Position numbers and translations under genes: made by a program. The notes beneath the pieces were generated by a model. That model worked only from the letters and a program-made list of their open reading frames with translations, was not told where the DNA came from and did no database searches. A stretch of 27,541 nucleotides of DNA from Chromera velia (lineage: Eukaryota > Sar > Chromeraceae): assembly GCA_018398765.1 (NCBI GenBank), contig JAHBMJ010000139.1:28050-55590 (forward strand). The letters run 5' to 3'. Shown piece after piece: positions 1-9,947 of the stretch (within the stretch, counting starts at the first letter, position 1; the number at the start of each line of letters is the position of its first letter).

Positions 1-147
1 AGAGACAGAGACAGAGACAGAGACAGACACAGACACAGAGACAGACACAGGGACAGGGACAGAGACAGAGACAGAGACAGAGACAGACAGAGAGACAGAG
101 AGACGGAGAGACTTAGAGACAGAGAGAGAGAAGAGAGAGAGAGGAGA

Positions 148-184
<37 letters not shown>

Positions 185-210
185 GGAGAGAGAGAAAAGA
201 GAGAGAGAGA

Positions 211-252
<42 letters not shown>

Positions 253-480
253 GAGAGAACGAAAGAGGGAGAGGGTAAGGAAGAAAAAGAGAGAGTAATT
301 AACTTCAAAGGAAGAAATAGAGCGAGAGCGAGAGAGGGAGAGAGAGTAAGGAAGAAAGAGAGAGGGTAAGGAAGAAATAGAGCGAGAGCGAGAGAGCGAG
401 AGAGAGCGAGAGAGAGCGAGAGAGAGCGAGAGCGACAGAGAGAGCGAGAGAGAGAGGGAGAGAAAAGGAGAGATAGACAC
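1..480. repeat. purine-rich (GA)n / GACAGA microsatellite tract
   Basis: The first 80 bases are GACAGA-type hexamers. They pass into long GA runs and then into a repeated GAGCGAGA / GTAAGGAAGAAA pattern at about 260-430. On the minus strand the tract is pyrimidine-rich, CT-type DNA, which is what introns of the other genes here contain on their sense strand. It is therefore most easily read as intron or 3' flank of the minus-strand gene that starts at 818. Long open frames through it are by-products of the repeat. Confidence 0.9.
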
Positions 481-818
481 GCGTAGAGGAAGACTGAGAG
501 TTGCACAACCGGAGACCCACTATTGCAAACGTAGATGAAAGTAAACACGAAAAAGTCGACGATGCCGAACACCAGAAGGACGCTGGCCAGTCCAATTTGG
601 ACTTCTCTGGTCAACGTCGTGGGAGAGTTTAGGTAGAGGAACCCTCCAGCAATGTCCGAGCTTACATCCAAGAAGGAGCTCATGATCTTCACCCACCTGG
701 AGAACAACGCATAGCAGACGAAAACTATGAGATCGATCCTTTTAGCACTGTCGAGCCTCTGGATTGTTTGCAAGGAGCGCGTCAATACGTTCTTTGCCGT
801 ATTCCAAAATGCAGTCAT
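481..818 (-). CDS. multi-pass membrane protein, 5' coding part (3' part unresolved)
   Basis: The product is not recognised. The minus-strand frame from the ATG at 816-818 is open through non-repetitive sequence. The ATG is the first one after an in-frame stop at 870-872. The peptide begins MTAFWNTAKNVLTRSL. It has one hydrophobic segment around residues 29-47 (IDLIVFVCYALFSRWVKIM), then an SSDIAGG motif, then a strong hydrophobic helix pair around residues 75-98 (GLASVLLVFGIVDFFVFTFI). After about 481 the frame enters the CT-rich tract and stays open to the window edge only because of the repeat. The exon therefore probably ends near 480-530, at one of several GT sites that I cannot separate. 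The order of segments (helix, acidic/serine motif, helix containing FGI) resembles the minus-strand protein at 1688-2509, so the two may be tandem relatives. A competing frame with acceptor near 902 also reads about 50 sensible codons, so the 5' end is uncertain. Confidence 0.5.
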
Positions 819-1687
819 GATTGATTGCGCATCTACACAAACCCCTGACGTTTTCCATTGACCAGCCGTTCATGCTCAGACAAACAGCGAGGATGCCTCT
901 GGAAAAAAAGGGAACTTAATGAAGCTCCAATCAAAAGAAGAAAAACAATCCATCCGCACAGGAAGAAAGACCGCATGGATGGACCCACCAGAGAACAGCA
1001 CAGTGCAGCGGCGTCTTTGCGAGTTTGGGTGACACGAGGCGAATCAAATTCTCAGTGCACCCACGCGCTGCAGAATCGACTTGAGCTCTTCCCATCTGCA
1101 ATTATACAACGTAGAACATTACATCATCATCATCATCAAGAATATGGAATGGATCCGATTGCTGCCGCAAAAAAAATCAGAAAGAACCTCAAAGGAAGAT
1201 AGACTCGGATCACCACAACCAATTAAACTTTTGGGTCGAATTCATGCAAATCACCTTGCTTGTCTGTCTTGGTCTCTGTCTCAAACTGAGGGGATAGTTG
1301 AATTAAAAAAAAAACGAGGAAGGACCCTGCCCCCCCGCAAAACAAAGACAGGTTACTACTCCTCTGTTGGGCCGGCAGCTCTGTATGCGGCTCTCGCCGA
1401 TGACTCTTCTTTTGTGCCAGTAATTGTGCATATTTACCTCCGCAGTCCATGTGTGAGTGCATCTTTTTATTCTTTCGCACCAACCATGAGTCAAATCACG
1501 CCCACACTATCCCAGCCTGTCCACGTGTGTGCCAATGCAGCAACGACAGACAGCCCTTCACTCCAAGCCTGTGTGTGGAAACTTCAATGCGGAGGTGTGG
1601 ATGACCAAAACAATACATACAGGACATGTCAGATGCAGTAATCAATTGTTTTGCAGATGCTGAACGCCCCCCCATGCATGCACGACT
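819..1687. other. intergenic / possible 5' region, no supported gene
   Basis: Several short overlapping open frames occur on both strands, but none shows a recognisable domain or consistent codon pattern. A CAT trinucleotide run lies near 1120-1138 and an A-run near 1302-1313. On the minus strand a good pyrimidine tract plus AG is seen at about 902-916, so part of an upstream exon of the 818 gene could lie here. Confidence 0.5.
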
Positions 1688-2509
1688 TCATTCTGTCCAT
1701 CGACCCACCTTCTCCTCATGGTTCTCTGCTGCCTCCCGTCTCCATCTCTTCTCGTTGACAATATGTTGCTCCAACCCCCTGATGTGGGCCATCGACACAG
1801 TTTGGGCCCCTGTGATCACCGCCACACAAGCGTACGTCTCCATGAGGGACCGTGTTCCTAGGGGCGTTAGGTAAAAATTCAGAATGGCAAATGCACCCCC
1901 TCCAAAACCTCCCAAGAGTCTGGCGCCAATCTTCCAACCTTCGTACGCGAACATAGGCAAAAACCACTCTGATATTCCGATTGGTATGCCAAAAAGCGAG
2001 AACACACCCACTGACATGGCTAACTGCCGTTCGGAACCAGAGAGGTTTTCGGAGTCCGTGATGAAGATGATGGGGGAAACAGCTCCGGCAAGCAACGCAA
2101 CAAATGAGAGCGCACACAGGGCGATGACCTGATATCTGCACCCCTTCTCCCACAGGTTTTCCAATGAGTACGCACTGAGTGGCGGGATGGAGCAGAGACA
2201 ACGGGGAGACGCCTGGGTGTCCTCAGATTTCGACCGTTCTTCTTCCTCTCCTTCTTTTCCTTCTTCATCGCCTTCTCCTTCTTGATTCTGCTGCTGCTGC
2301 TGTTGCAGTGGACGAGACAAGTCCTGGACAGATGGCGTCTGCCCGAGTTCTTTTTCGACCACTAGCGCTGAACAATGGCCGAAGAAGCGTCCCTTCCTGT
2401 CTCCCTGCTCCAATCTGTGCGGCTCCACCCCATCCTCTCTGTCAGAGCAATTTCCTCTTTCTGGGGGGTCTCCTGAGGTACCTAGAAGTTTCGATGGCGA
2501 GGCTTCCAT
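1688..2509 (-). CDS. hypothetical four-helix membrane protein, 273 aa
   Basis: This is a single open frame of 273 residues from an ATG at 2507-2509 to TGA at 1688-1690. The first 110 residues are hydrophilic and probably cytoplasmic, with a glutamine run and an acidic Glu/Gly stretch around residues 69-92. Four hydrophobic segments follow at roughly residues 127-150 (starting YQVIALCALSFVALLAG), 163-187 (LAMSVGVFSLFGIPIGI), 192-213 (IGARLLGGFGGGAFAILNF) and 222-243 (METYACVAVITGAQTVSM). The tail is basic then acidic. I do not recognise a family. The glycine-rich third helix and charged tail suggest a small integral membrane protein and not an enzyme. It shares its layout with the minus-strand ORF at 818. 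Upstream exons cannot be excluded, but the methionine start and natural stop make an intronless gene plausible. Confidence 0.6.
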   Translation of the reverse strand: MEASPSKLLGTSGDPPERGNCSDREDGVEPHRLEQGDRKGRFFGHCSALVVEKELGQTPSVQDLSRPLQQQQQQNQEGEGDEEGKEGEEEERSKSEDTQASPRCLCSIPPLSAYSLENLWEKGCRYQVIALCALSFVALLAGAVSPIIFITDSENLSGSERQLAMSVGVFSLFGIPIGISEWFLPMFAYEGWKIGARLLGGFGGGAFAILNFYLTPLGTRSLMETYACVAVITGAQTVSMAHIRGLEQHIVNEKRWRREAAENHEEKVGRWTE

Positions 2510-3174
2510 TTGTGTGACAGATCAACGAATGGGCAAAATGTGGCATGTCATTCGCATTTCTTCGTATGTATATATATATAGAGAGAGTATGCACACATAT
2601 ATATAAATATGATTCTCTGAGCGGTTGCAGACCCGGAGGGTATAAGTAATCAGCGTGAATGAAGACTCGTGGGCAGAAGTGCAGTCTCACTATGAAGGCT
2701 GAGACAAATTCATGGAAGCTTTTTCTTCGAAAAGAGAATTAAGTCTGCGTCTACAAAGGTCAGTCACTGCATGCATGCAATAGTGACTAGTCCAAGCGCG
2801 CGTTTTGCGCGCGCGCGCCTGCATGCCGATCAAAATTTGTCAGACGTGCGTGCAGGTAGGTTGACTCATGGTTGACACAGACATGCAGAAATGAGTCAGA
2901 TTCAAGGAAGAACCTTCCTTCGATCAATCATTCAATATCATTTCAATATATATCATTCAATGTGTATACGTCCGGGATTTTTCACACAAAGAGGGTAGCA
3001 GAGAAAGCTAACGTGTACGCCCTCTTCTCACTTTTCTGGTCCATACAGAAGATCTGACAGTTTCGGCTTGAATGTTCGCGAGATCAAAGTGAAATGAGGT
3101 AGGTGACTGGAAAAGGAGACTGGGGGTTCTTGTTTTACGAAACAGCAGGAAGAAGGGGAAGAGTCAGCTGGAGG
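2510..3174. other. intergenic region between divergent genes
   Basis: No coding region is supported. The stretch holds a TA/GA microsatellite near 2567-2587, a cluster of palindromes at 2761-2826, and otherwise AT-rich unique DNA. It separates the minus-strand membrane protein (start 2509) from the plus-strand secreted protein (start 3175). It should therefore contain both promoters, but I see no TATA box or other clear core element. Confidence 0.55.
2761..2826. other. palindrome cluster: GCATGC hairpin and alternating GC tract
   Basis: AGTCACT at 2762-2768 pairs with AGTGACT at 2782-2788, enclosing a GCATGCATGC core. Immediately after it, GCGCGCG is followed by TTTT and then an alternating GC tract (about 2796-2818), which can form a hairpin or left-handed DNA. 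Another GCATGC lies at 2820-2825. It sits between two divergent genes. Confidence 0.6.
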
Positions 3175-4137
3175 ATGCGAAATCTTCTCTGGGCTCTTGC
3201 TTCCCTTTTAGGGGCAGCTCTCTCTTCCAGTCCTGCGCTAGCTGGATTGTCCGCAGTGGCTCCCCAGAGGAGGCGCCTTAGCGGAAAAAAAGTGCAACAG
3301 GAGAGCGGACACTCACGGCCTACGTATCTTTCCTTTGCTGCTGTTGCCAGCTTCCTGAAAAGAAAAATAATCGGCGATCCTTCCGAGTGCACTTGCGAAT
3401 GCTGTGCTACAGTTGTTCGCTGGGGCAATCACAAAGACGGTCAGTGTGCACGTGAACTTTGGCGATTTTTTTCGCCTCTTGTCGATCGGGTCATTTTCTT
3501 TGGGTGCCTGTGAAAGGAACTTCCCAATCGTTCTTGCAGGAAAACACAAATATATGTGCGGAGTTGCTTTCGGTGGACCAGCTCAATGTGGCGTGGTGCG
3601 TAAGTGGACTCTCAGGCAGACCCTTGTGATAGTGATGTGCACATGCAGATAGACCCGCTCGAGTCCCTTTCCTACTCCCCACTGTTGTCCAGCCGTCTCC
3701 TCTCTCTTTCTCAGCCCGTCTCGTTCAGCTCTCCAAAGCTGTCCGCGAGGCTGGGGGCCAGAAACCAGCCGCTGTACCCTTTTGTTGACGTACTGTCTGA
3801 TCTCTAGCAAGTGGACTGTCGTTTCCCTCCTTCACCATCCGTGTACTTCAGTTTCTTCTCGTCGTTTACAATGGCAGAATCATACCCCAAAGCCTTCCTT
3901 CGTTCGTTCACTCTCCTGGTGTCCGCCTTCCCTCATCCATCCGTTCTCTCTCTGCAGGGAGCACCGGAAGACGAACTGCCGCAGTGCACCCTGCCGACAG
4001 ACGACAAAGTCCTGACATGGGCAACCGCGGAGGACGTGGTGGACCTGGGGAGGTGGTGCAGGTGCGTGCGTCAGTAGATTACTGGAATGAACTAGAGCTA
4101 GTCGGAATTGAGGGGAGTCAGAGAGATGACAAAGGTT

Positions 4138-4196
<59 letters not shown>

Positions 4197-4478
4197 CTTT
4201 GCTTGGGGAGATGGTGAGGGTGGGTGGGAATCTTGGTTGGACGGTCTATCTATCCGTCCATCTGTCTGTGCGAATCAGGGAGGAAGAAGAAGGGGAAAAG
4301 AAACTTAGGGGACTGTGTGTGGATGTGTCTTTGTGTCTCTTTGTCTGTCTGTGTGAACCAAGAAAAGACAGCGATATTGTCTGTGAGGTTGTGAAAGAGC
4401 TTAGGCTTCTGCAACCTTTCTCTTTTGCCATCCCTGAAATGGCAATGCGGAATTCAAACTTCTGGTCCTCTTCTGTTC

Positions 4479-4516
<38 letters not shown>

Positions 4517-5478
4517 GTCTCTCTCTTTCGCTCTTTGTCCTGTTCCCTTCTCTTTTTTTTCTGCTGACCTACCGAATTCCCGAACGGTTCCCTTTGATTG
4601 TCTTCTGCCTCCCGCAAAATCTACTCAGTGAGAAGAAGCGATGTTTATTTTTTTTTCAGGGCCCCCGCATGCCTGTCCTTCAAAGTTTTGGCTTGTTTCT
4701 GTTTTCTGTCAGTAGATCGGATCAATGAGCAGTCCCTGCTTCAGTTTTTCGACGCTGCCTATCTCTCGTTTTAATCGCTCGTCCACTTCTTCTGTTCTCT
4801 TCTCGCACGATCGATTTGTTGCGTTCATATACGTATGATGTGTTCATATACCCTGCATAAGATGTGCGATCACGCATGTATAATGTGTTCTCCTCTCCTC
4901 GCATTCCCACACGGGTTGTGTTCGGTTCCTTCAGGAATGCTGAGGATGTCCAAGCAGATCCTCTCTTGGTCGGTCAGCCCGTGTGTCTGTTTTTCTGTCT
5001 AGCTGTCTCTTGTATGCATGTGTCAGCTAGGCAGCTGTCTCACTAGGTTTTGCCGAGAGGGAAAAATGGATGGATGGACGGATGGATGGACGAAGATTCA
5101 CGTGAGGCTGCTCGATCAGCAATGCTCTGAAAAAGGAAGGAAATCTACAGCACTCGGCCGACTTGTCTGCTCCCACTCTTCATTATTTTATGCTTCATCG
5201 GGTGTGTTGATTGATCATCCGGACCCTCTGCCTGCCTGCCTGCCTGCCCGCTTGTCCCTTGCTCGCAGAACAACGGTACGAACACGACGCTCTTCTCCCT
5301 CCACATGCCGGATGGCTGGACGAATCAGACCACAGTCGACGGGGCCCCTCCGGCAACTGACGCACACGGCCAGCCTCTGATCTCGACGTTGGAGGAGACT
5401 GTGGGTGGTGTGGGGGGAGGGTTGAGAACAGAGCCGCAAAAGGACGTGCGTGCACGGCGGCACTCATCGGGGGTCTGA
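3175..5478 (+). CDS. secreted cysteine-rich protein, five exons, about 226 aa
   Basis: I infer exons 3175-3439, 3540-3595, 3958-4061, 4935-4980 and 5269-5478. Phases agree at every junction (1, 0, 2, 0) and the total is 681 bases including TGA at 5476-5478. The start at 3175 gives a textbook signal peptide (MRNLLWALASLLGAALSSSP, cleavage near ALA-G at residues 21-24), so the product should enter the secretory pathway. A basic stretch follows (QRRRLSGKK). The mature part has a tight cysteine cluster, C-x-C-x-CC at residues 72-77, then further cysteines at about 95, 105, 117 and 141. The last exon is rich in Asn, Thr and Gly with N-glycosylation-type NGT and NQT sites, and ends in a basic tail. 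No enzyme family is recognised; an extracellular or vesicle-lumen structural role is the most one can infer. Introns 3 and 4 contain GT, GA, CT and GGAT microsatellites. Exon 4 (46 bases) is the least certain. Confidence 0.68.
4138..4192 (+). repeat. (GT)n followed by (GA)n in an intron
   Basis: About 12 GT units pass directly into about 15 GA units, within inferred intron 3 of the secreted-protein gene. A second tract, (CT)n at about 4484-4520, lies in the same intron. Confidence 0.9.
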
Positions 5479-6400
5479 GTTGACGAGTTGTGCAGAGAAG
5501 AGAGGAGGATGTGGGTTTTGTTTTCCTGTCTGTCCGGAGGGAGGGAGTGGAAGGAACAAACAGGGGAGGTGCAGTGTGACCCTACATACTTATGGGAGTT
5601 GACTACCATATTGCGAGGGATTCGAATAAACATCAACAAATGGGGAGAGAATATGAGATCAGAGAGATGAGGGTGTACGTGGGAGTGCTGGGGGATGAAG
5701 ACGCTACTCGGATGAGAATTTGATCTCGACTGACGGAATGACGTCTGCATGATCTTCTGTCGACCTGGCTGTGTATCTTTTGATACCCTTCAATCAGAAG
5801 AAGGTCTGACGGAAGATAGAAAGCGAAGAAAAGTGATGACACAGCAAGGATCTGCACCAGAGAGACACTCACAATCAACAGAGAAAAGAAAACAGAAGAG
5901 ATCAGTCGTCTTTGTTGTTCAGTCGAAATGAATTTCATTCTCGTCATTCAAGAGCTCGCACCCCCACCCTCCGACGTCCCTGGAAATCGTTTTTGTGTCC
6001 GCTCTTGAATTGCTCTCTCTCCATCGGTAGTGCCCCGCGCCCCAAGCCTACTTCAATCTCTTCTTCGGCATGGAAACAGGGAGATCAAATTCAAGCGTGA
6101 GTCAGAACAATTGTTGTTACAATGTTGTAGAAGAGAATTAACAAAAACACGTAAAAACATGTTGGAGTCAGTGTTCTAACCGTGTTTGGCTTGAGTGTAA
6201 TGCAGTTTTAAACATATTCCTTGAGGAGTATATCTAGGAGTATATACTAACCATTCTATCATATGTCTTATCATGTCTAATCATGTTGTACATATCATCA
6301 TCATCATCCTATGTTATCATAACGTCAGTAAACTTATGAATGGCCCTGCATGTGGAAAACAAGAAAAAGCGGTGTATGCGATATATGATGATTGAGAGTG
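5479..6400. other. intergenic region, no gene seen
   Basis: This is the 3' flank of the secreted-protein gene. It contains an ATC run near 6296-6308 and a short direct repeat (AGGAGTATAT at about 6224 and 6237). No convincing frame, domain or RNA gene was found. Confidence 0.5.
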
Positions 6401-6401
6401 T

Positions 6402-6890
6402 ATGCGACTACCTCCCTGACACTACCAGCCACTTGAAAGAAAAACGTTGAAGTTCATCCGCGAATACGACTTTTTCTTTTAAGAATTAATCTGCGTCGGC
6501 GGCCCAGACTTTCAAGACACTGTCCACGCCTGCAGTGCAGAGTTTCAAGATATAGTCCGCGTGTGCGGCGCAGACAAAAACCATCCGTGAGAGCGACATA
6601 AAATTCAAGTGGCTTATAGTGTCAGGGAGGTGACCCGGAGGTCTATGCGACATCGATTCACGCTCGCCGTAATTATAACTTACTACGGGTAAGGAACCGT
6701 TCACCATAGTAAGCAAAGAAGAGTTAATAGACATAGTTCGCATCTGCGGTACAGATTTTCAAGACATAGTTCACATTTGCGGTGCAGACTTTCAAAAGAT
6801 AGTCCATGTATGCGGCGTGGACTTTGAAGTCTATCCGTCAGAGTAAAAAAATTTTTAAATGGCTTATAGTGTCGGGGAGATAGCACGCCG
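6402..6890. repeat. nested repeat: 33-base tandem units inside a larger duplication with an inverted partner
   Basis: Units of about 33 bases, roughly GCGGYGCAGACTTTCAAGA then CATAGTCCRCRT, occur in two short arrays: about 6498-6590 and 6728-6835. Each array is followed by CATCCGT-like sequence (YATCCGT) and then by a block reading GGCTTATAGTGTCRGGGAG (6612 and 6859), so the whole unit of about 240 bases is duplicated. An inverted, imperfect copy of that last block lies at about 6411-6436, facing the copy at 6604-6631. The arrangement looks like a decayed foldback or tandem-repeat element. Minus-strand open frames across it only reflect the repeat. Confidence 0.7.
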
Positions 6891-7039
6891 CATAACACGC
6901 CACATACCGCATTTGACGCATGCCATATTCGACTATATGGCGCTTTTCTGGATCACTGAGACTAGCTTCAAACGGGAACTTTCCGGGGTTTTTTTTAATG
7001 CTAGGGGTAGCTAACGTTCTTAGATTGTTTCCTACAAGT

Positions 7040-7132
7040 GCCCCCCGCTTCGCTTTCCGGGGCCATGTGTTCATGGGCTCATGCAGCAGAAATTGTTTGG
7101 TAAGCGCCCCCCGCTTCGCTTTCCGGGGCCAT
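7040..7132. repeat. 27-base GC-rich direct repeat, two exact copies
   Basis: Bases 7040-7066 and 7106-7132 are identical. Each starts GCCCCCCGCTTCGC and ends CCGGGGCCAT, and the GCCCC / GGGGC ends can pair to form a small hairpin. Spacing between starts is 66 bases. The surrounding sequence is unique and less GC-rich, so the pair stands out. Confidence 0.8.
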
Positions 7133-7311
7133 AATAATCTTTGAGAAAATCGTGGAAGCATTTGACATGACCCGCTCTTCTGTTCACAGTGCATGCGGCA
7201 GCCCAGCAAGTGTTCTTCATCAATCTGTAAGACTTCCTTTTCTGATTCGACATCGCCTTCCTGTTGTTGCAAAACCTAGCTGCTGGTGTTCGTCATTTGA
7301 TCGTTGACAGC

Positions 7312-9947
7312 ATGAGTCTTTGTCTTGTGAGCCTTATTCTGGCAGTTGGATTCTGCCTCTGCCTTCCTGTGGCAGGTTCTGCTCCCTCCTCTGTCCTTCC
7401 ACAGGCACAGAAGGAAGTCCGGGACGTGCTCTCTAGAGGGAGAGCTCTCCAAACAGGTGGGCAACCTTCCCTCTTTTGTGTTCCTTCATTCAACCCACAT
7501 CCCCGTCTCCGTCTCGCAGAACGATTTGGCCTGAAAGCGCATTGCGTGGGTTCCTTCTCCTCCTCATACACCCATCCATGGATTCGTCCGCCCTTTCTTT
7601 CTTTGTGAACGCGGACTCGGGGGTGACGCACGCACGCACCTGTTCGACCTCTTCCATCCGCTTTTGCTCATCGACTCTGAGGAGAGGTATCTTTGCCTGC
7701 TGTCATCAATTGTGGAGTAGCGGTGTCGACGGCCGTCTTTGTCGATCATTCTTTTCACTTTCCCTGGTCTGTATGCAGAGACATGCGAGGTGCCCGCTAA
7801 TGTTACCACCATGTTCAGCAGCCGTCTCCATCCTCTGCTCGCGCGGGAAGGGAAGAGATGCCCCCGCCGCTGACTTCCATCAGGACAGGCGAACAACCAC
7901 GCGCAGTGTATCTGGAGTGTCCTGAGGGGCACGAGTGCGCAGTTTGGAAGAAATGGGTGGGCGCGTGGTCGAGAGCAACCCCGTACTCGTGCTACTTCGA
8001 CGTGGAGTGCGTCGACGGACAGCTGAGGGTCGCGACAGAGGATAGCTGGAGGCACCTGAACGTCACCTGCACAGGTGGGGGGGGGAGGACTTGGCAAGCA
8101 AAGAGGTGCATGTCTCGTTTTGCCTGTAAGGCAGTTTGCGCAACTGTCCGGCACGGTTGTGTGCGTATGTGTTGTTTGTATCTGTAGAGAGACGTACCGG
8201 TGTGTGATTGCACCTTCTCGTCACACAGACGGAGACGTATAGTTCCCACCGAACACGCAGTGGCCTCTCTTCTTCTTTTTCTGCTTTTTTTTGTTCACTG
8301 CTGCGAACCGGATGGACCCTTTCTCTCTCTCTTTCTGTGTCCTGAACCTCCTGGGTGGACGTGCATGTTCCCCTATACATCTACTGCATTTCTTCTTCCT
8401 TTCCTTTCCCTTCTTCAGATCCTGAGGAGAAATGCGACGTTCCTTCGGATCTCTCGGGGGTCTCCAACGAGGGGGGCTTTCTCCATCCTCTCCTGTCAGT
8501 GAAGTCGGAAGAGCCCCTCTCCCTCGGAATCGGAGAACAGAAAGTGGACCTCCAGTGCCCTCAGGGGTACCAGTGCGCTCGGTGGTGGGCTGAGAGCCAA
8601 AACTGGAGACCGCATTGCTACGCTTACATCGGGTGTGAAGAGGGCGAACTGAGGACTAGCAGTCCGGCGCACATTACCTGCTCCGGTGAGGTGGGGGGGA
8701 GCATCTCAATTGCTCTTTCTTTTCACAACGTCTTCCTTGCTTGTCAACTCTCGATCGAGTGATGTGACTGGTTTCCTCTCCATTCCCATTCTGCTTACCG
8801 ACTCTGTGGTTGGTTGCACGCCTCAGCAAACCTTCCTTCCCCTGCTTTCCTGTTTTTGTAGGTCCAGATGGATTGATTGTTGGTGCTCGATCTCAGCGTG
8901 ATTTTGCTGCCTGGCTACTCAGGGAGAGAGAGAGAGACAGACAGACAGGCAGGCAGGCCGGCAGGCAGATGGGCAGACGGACGGACGGGCAGAGAGATAG
9001 ACCTTCAGCCTTCGCAGAAGGACTTGGAGTGAGAAGCGACGATCCAGGAAGAGTGCCCCATCCCGGCCGTCCGTGGAACCTCTCGAAGGAGGGCCGGTTG
9101 ACACGCTGCATGCAGACTTCATACATGCATGTGTGAGCCTCTCTGTGCCGAGCTTTCCGTTTTTCAGCTTGATGAAAACATCATATTGACGTCTCAAGTC
9201 CATCTCGCTCCCTGTAATTTGCATGCAGAGACGAATCTTCTAGGTCAGGGTATTGTTGAGCCTGTCGACCTGACCCCTCAGCTCCCCTCTGTGTTTGAGG
9301 GTCAGACTGGGTCCCCCCTTTCTGTCTCTGTGACAAGAGGGTTTCAGAACGCAACCGTGAACGCGGATTTTGATTTCTGTGGCGGGAGTACTTTTGAGGC
9401 GGGCGTGTGGTTCAGTCTCCGCGTGCCCTCTTCGAGCGGGGACGGCCCTTTGAGAGTTTCTGTTGACACCTGCACAGATACTTCCGTCAGTTACTCTGGG
9501 GAGGGAGCGGGGGCTTGTTACTTGATTGTCCTCTTTCCGCGCGGCGAAGCTCTCTGTTTTTTTCTGCCGCACTCTCTCTGGTCCTCTTCTTAAGGGAGTG
9601 AGCAGGGATTTGATCTTCCCTGCCTTCTTCTGCCAGGGTCTTTTCCCTCTTCTCTCTGTCTCCTTTTCTCTCTCTGTGTCTCATCTCTTTTTCCTTCCTT
9701 CCTTCTTGTCTGCCTGCAGATCGACACAGTGATGGGAGTCGTGGCAGGAGAGAACTGCGGGTCCAACGCGCTGATGTGTGAGTGCGTGGGGTTCAGCAAC
9801 GACGACTGCGGCTATCAGTCTCGCGTCTCCTTTGAGGCCGAGGCCGGCAAGCAAGTGTTTGTTCTCGTCAGACCGTACAGAGCCAGCTGGAACAACCCAG
9901 ACGATACCTTCACCCTCTCGGTAACTCTTGAGAGAACGAGCAGCTAA
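7312..9947 (+). CDS. secreted protein with two duplicated cysteine-rich modules and a PPC-like domain
   Basis: Inferred exons are 7312-7456, 7779-8074, 8419-8685, 9229-9485 and 9720-9947. Exon 1 encodes a clear signal peptide (MSLCLVSLILAVGFCLCLPV, cleavage near AGS). Exons 2 and 3 are homologous, both bounded by phase 1 introns. Each carries about six cysteines in the pattern C-x-VP ... LHPLL ... L-x-CPxGYxCA-x-W ... C ... C-x-x-G-x-LR ... C, a disulfide module loosely like a sushi domain. Exons 4 and 5 join in phase 0 to give GVWFSLRVP ... LRVSVDTCTDTSIDTVMGV ... CG ... NDDCGYQSRVSFEAEAG ... VLVRPYR ... FTLSV. This matches the bacterial pre-peptidase C-terminal (PPC) beta-sandwich fold often found in secreted proteins. 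Exon 2 is one base out of frame: its 5' part (ETCEVPANV ... LHPLLAREG) and 3' part (from about 7858) are in different frames. With one base restored the product would be about 397 aa. Function is unknown; probably extracellular binding or surface coat. Confidence 0.7.
8936..8996 (+). repeat. GACAGACAGGCAGG-type tetranucleotide repeat
   Basis: A run of GACA, GGCA and GACG tetranucleotides lies inside inferred intron 3 of the PPC-domain gene. An open frame crossing it has no counterpart in the flanking exons and is treated as intron. Confidence 0.85.

Noticed and set aside
305-595. 96-codon minus-strand ORF rich in Ser and Leu
   Set aside because: Its second half is only translated (CT)n repeat, and a different frame over 481-818 encodes the better membrane protein.
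4661-4690. Possible extra exon after TTTTTTTTTCAG in the first secreted-protein gene
   Set aside because: No donor gives a phase compatible with the following exon; joining 4061 directly to 4935 keeps the frame.
6838-7272. 144-codon minus-strand ORF containing a twice-repeated PRKAKRGAL
   Set aside because: The repeated peptide is just the translated 27-base GC-rich direct repeat, and the ORF also runs through the nested repeat region.
8810-9136. 108-codon ORF between exons 3 and 4 of the PPC-domain gene
   Set aside because: It crosses a tetranucleotide repeat, lacks the cysteine module, and skipping it keeps phase 1 between good splice sites.
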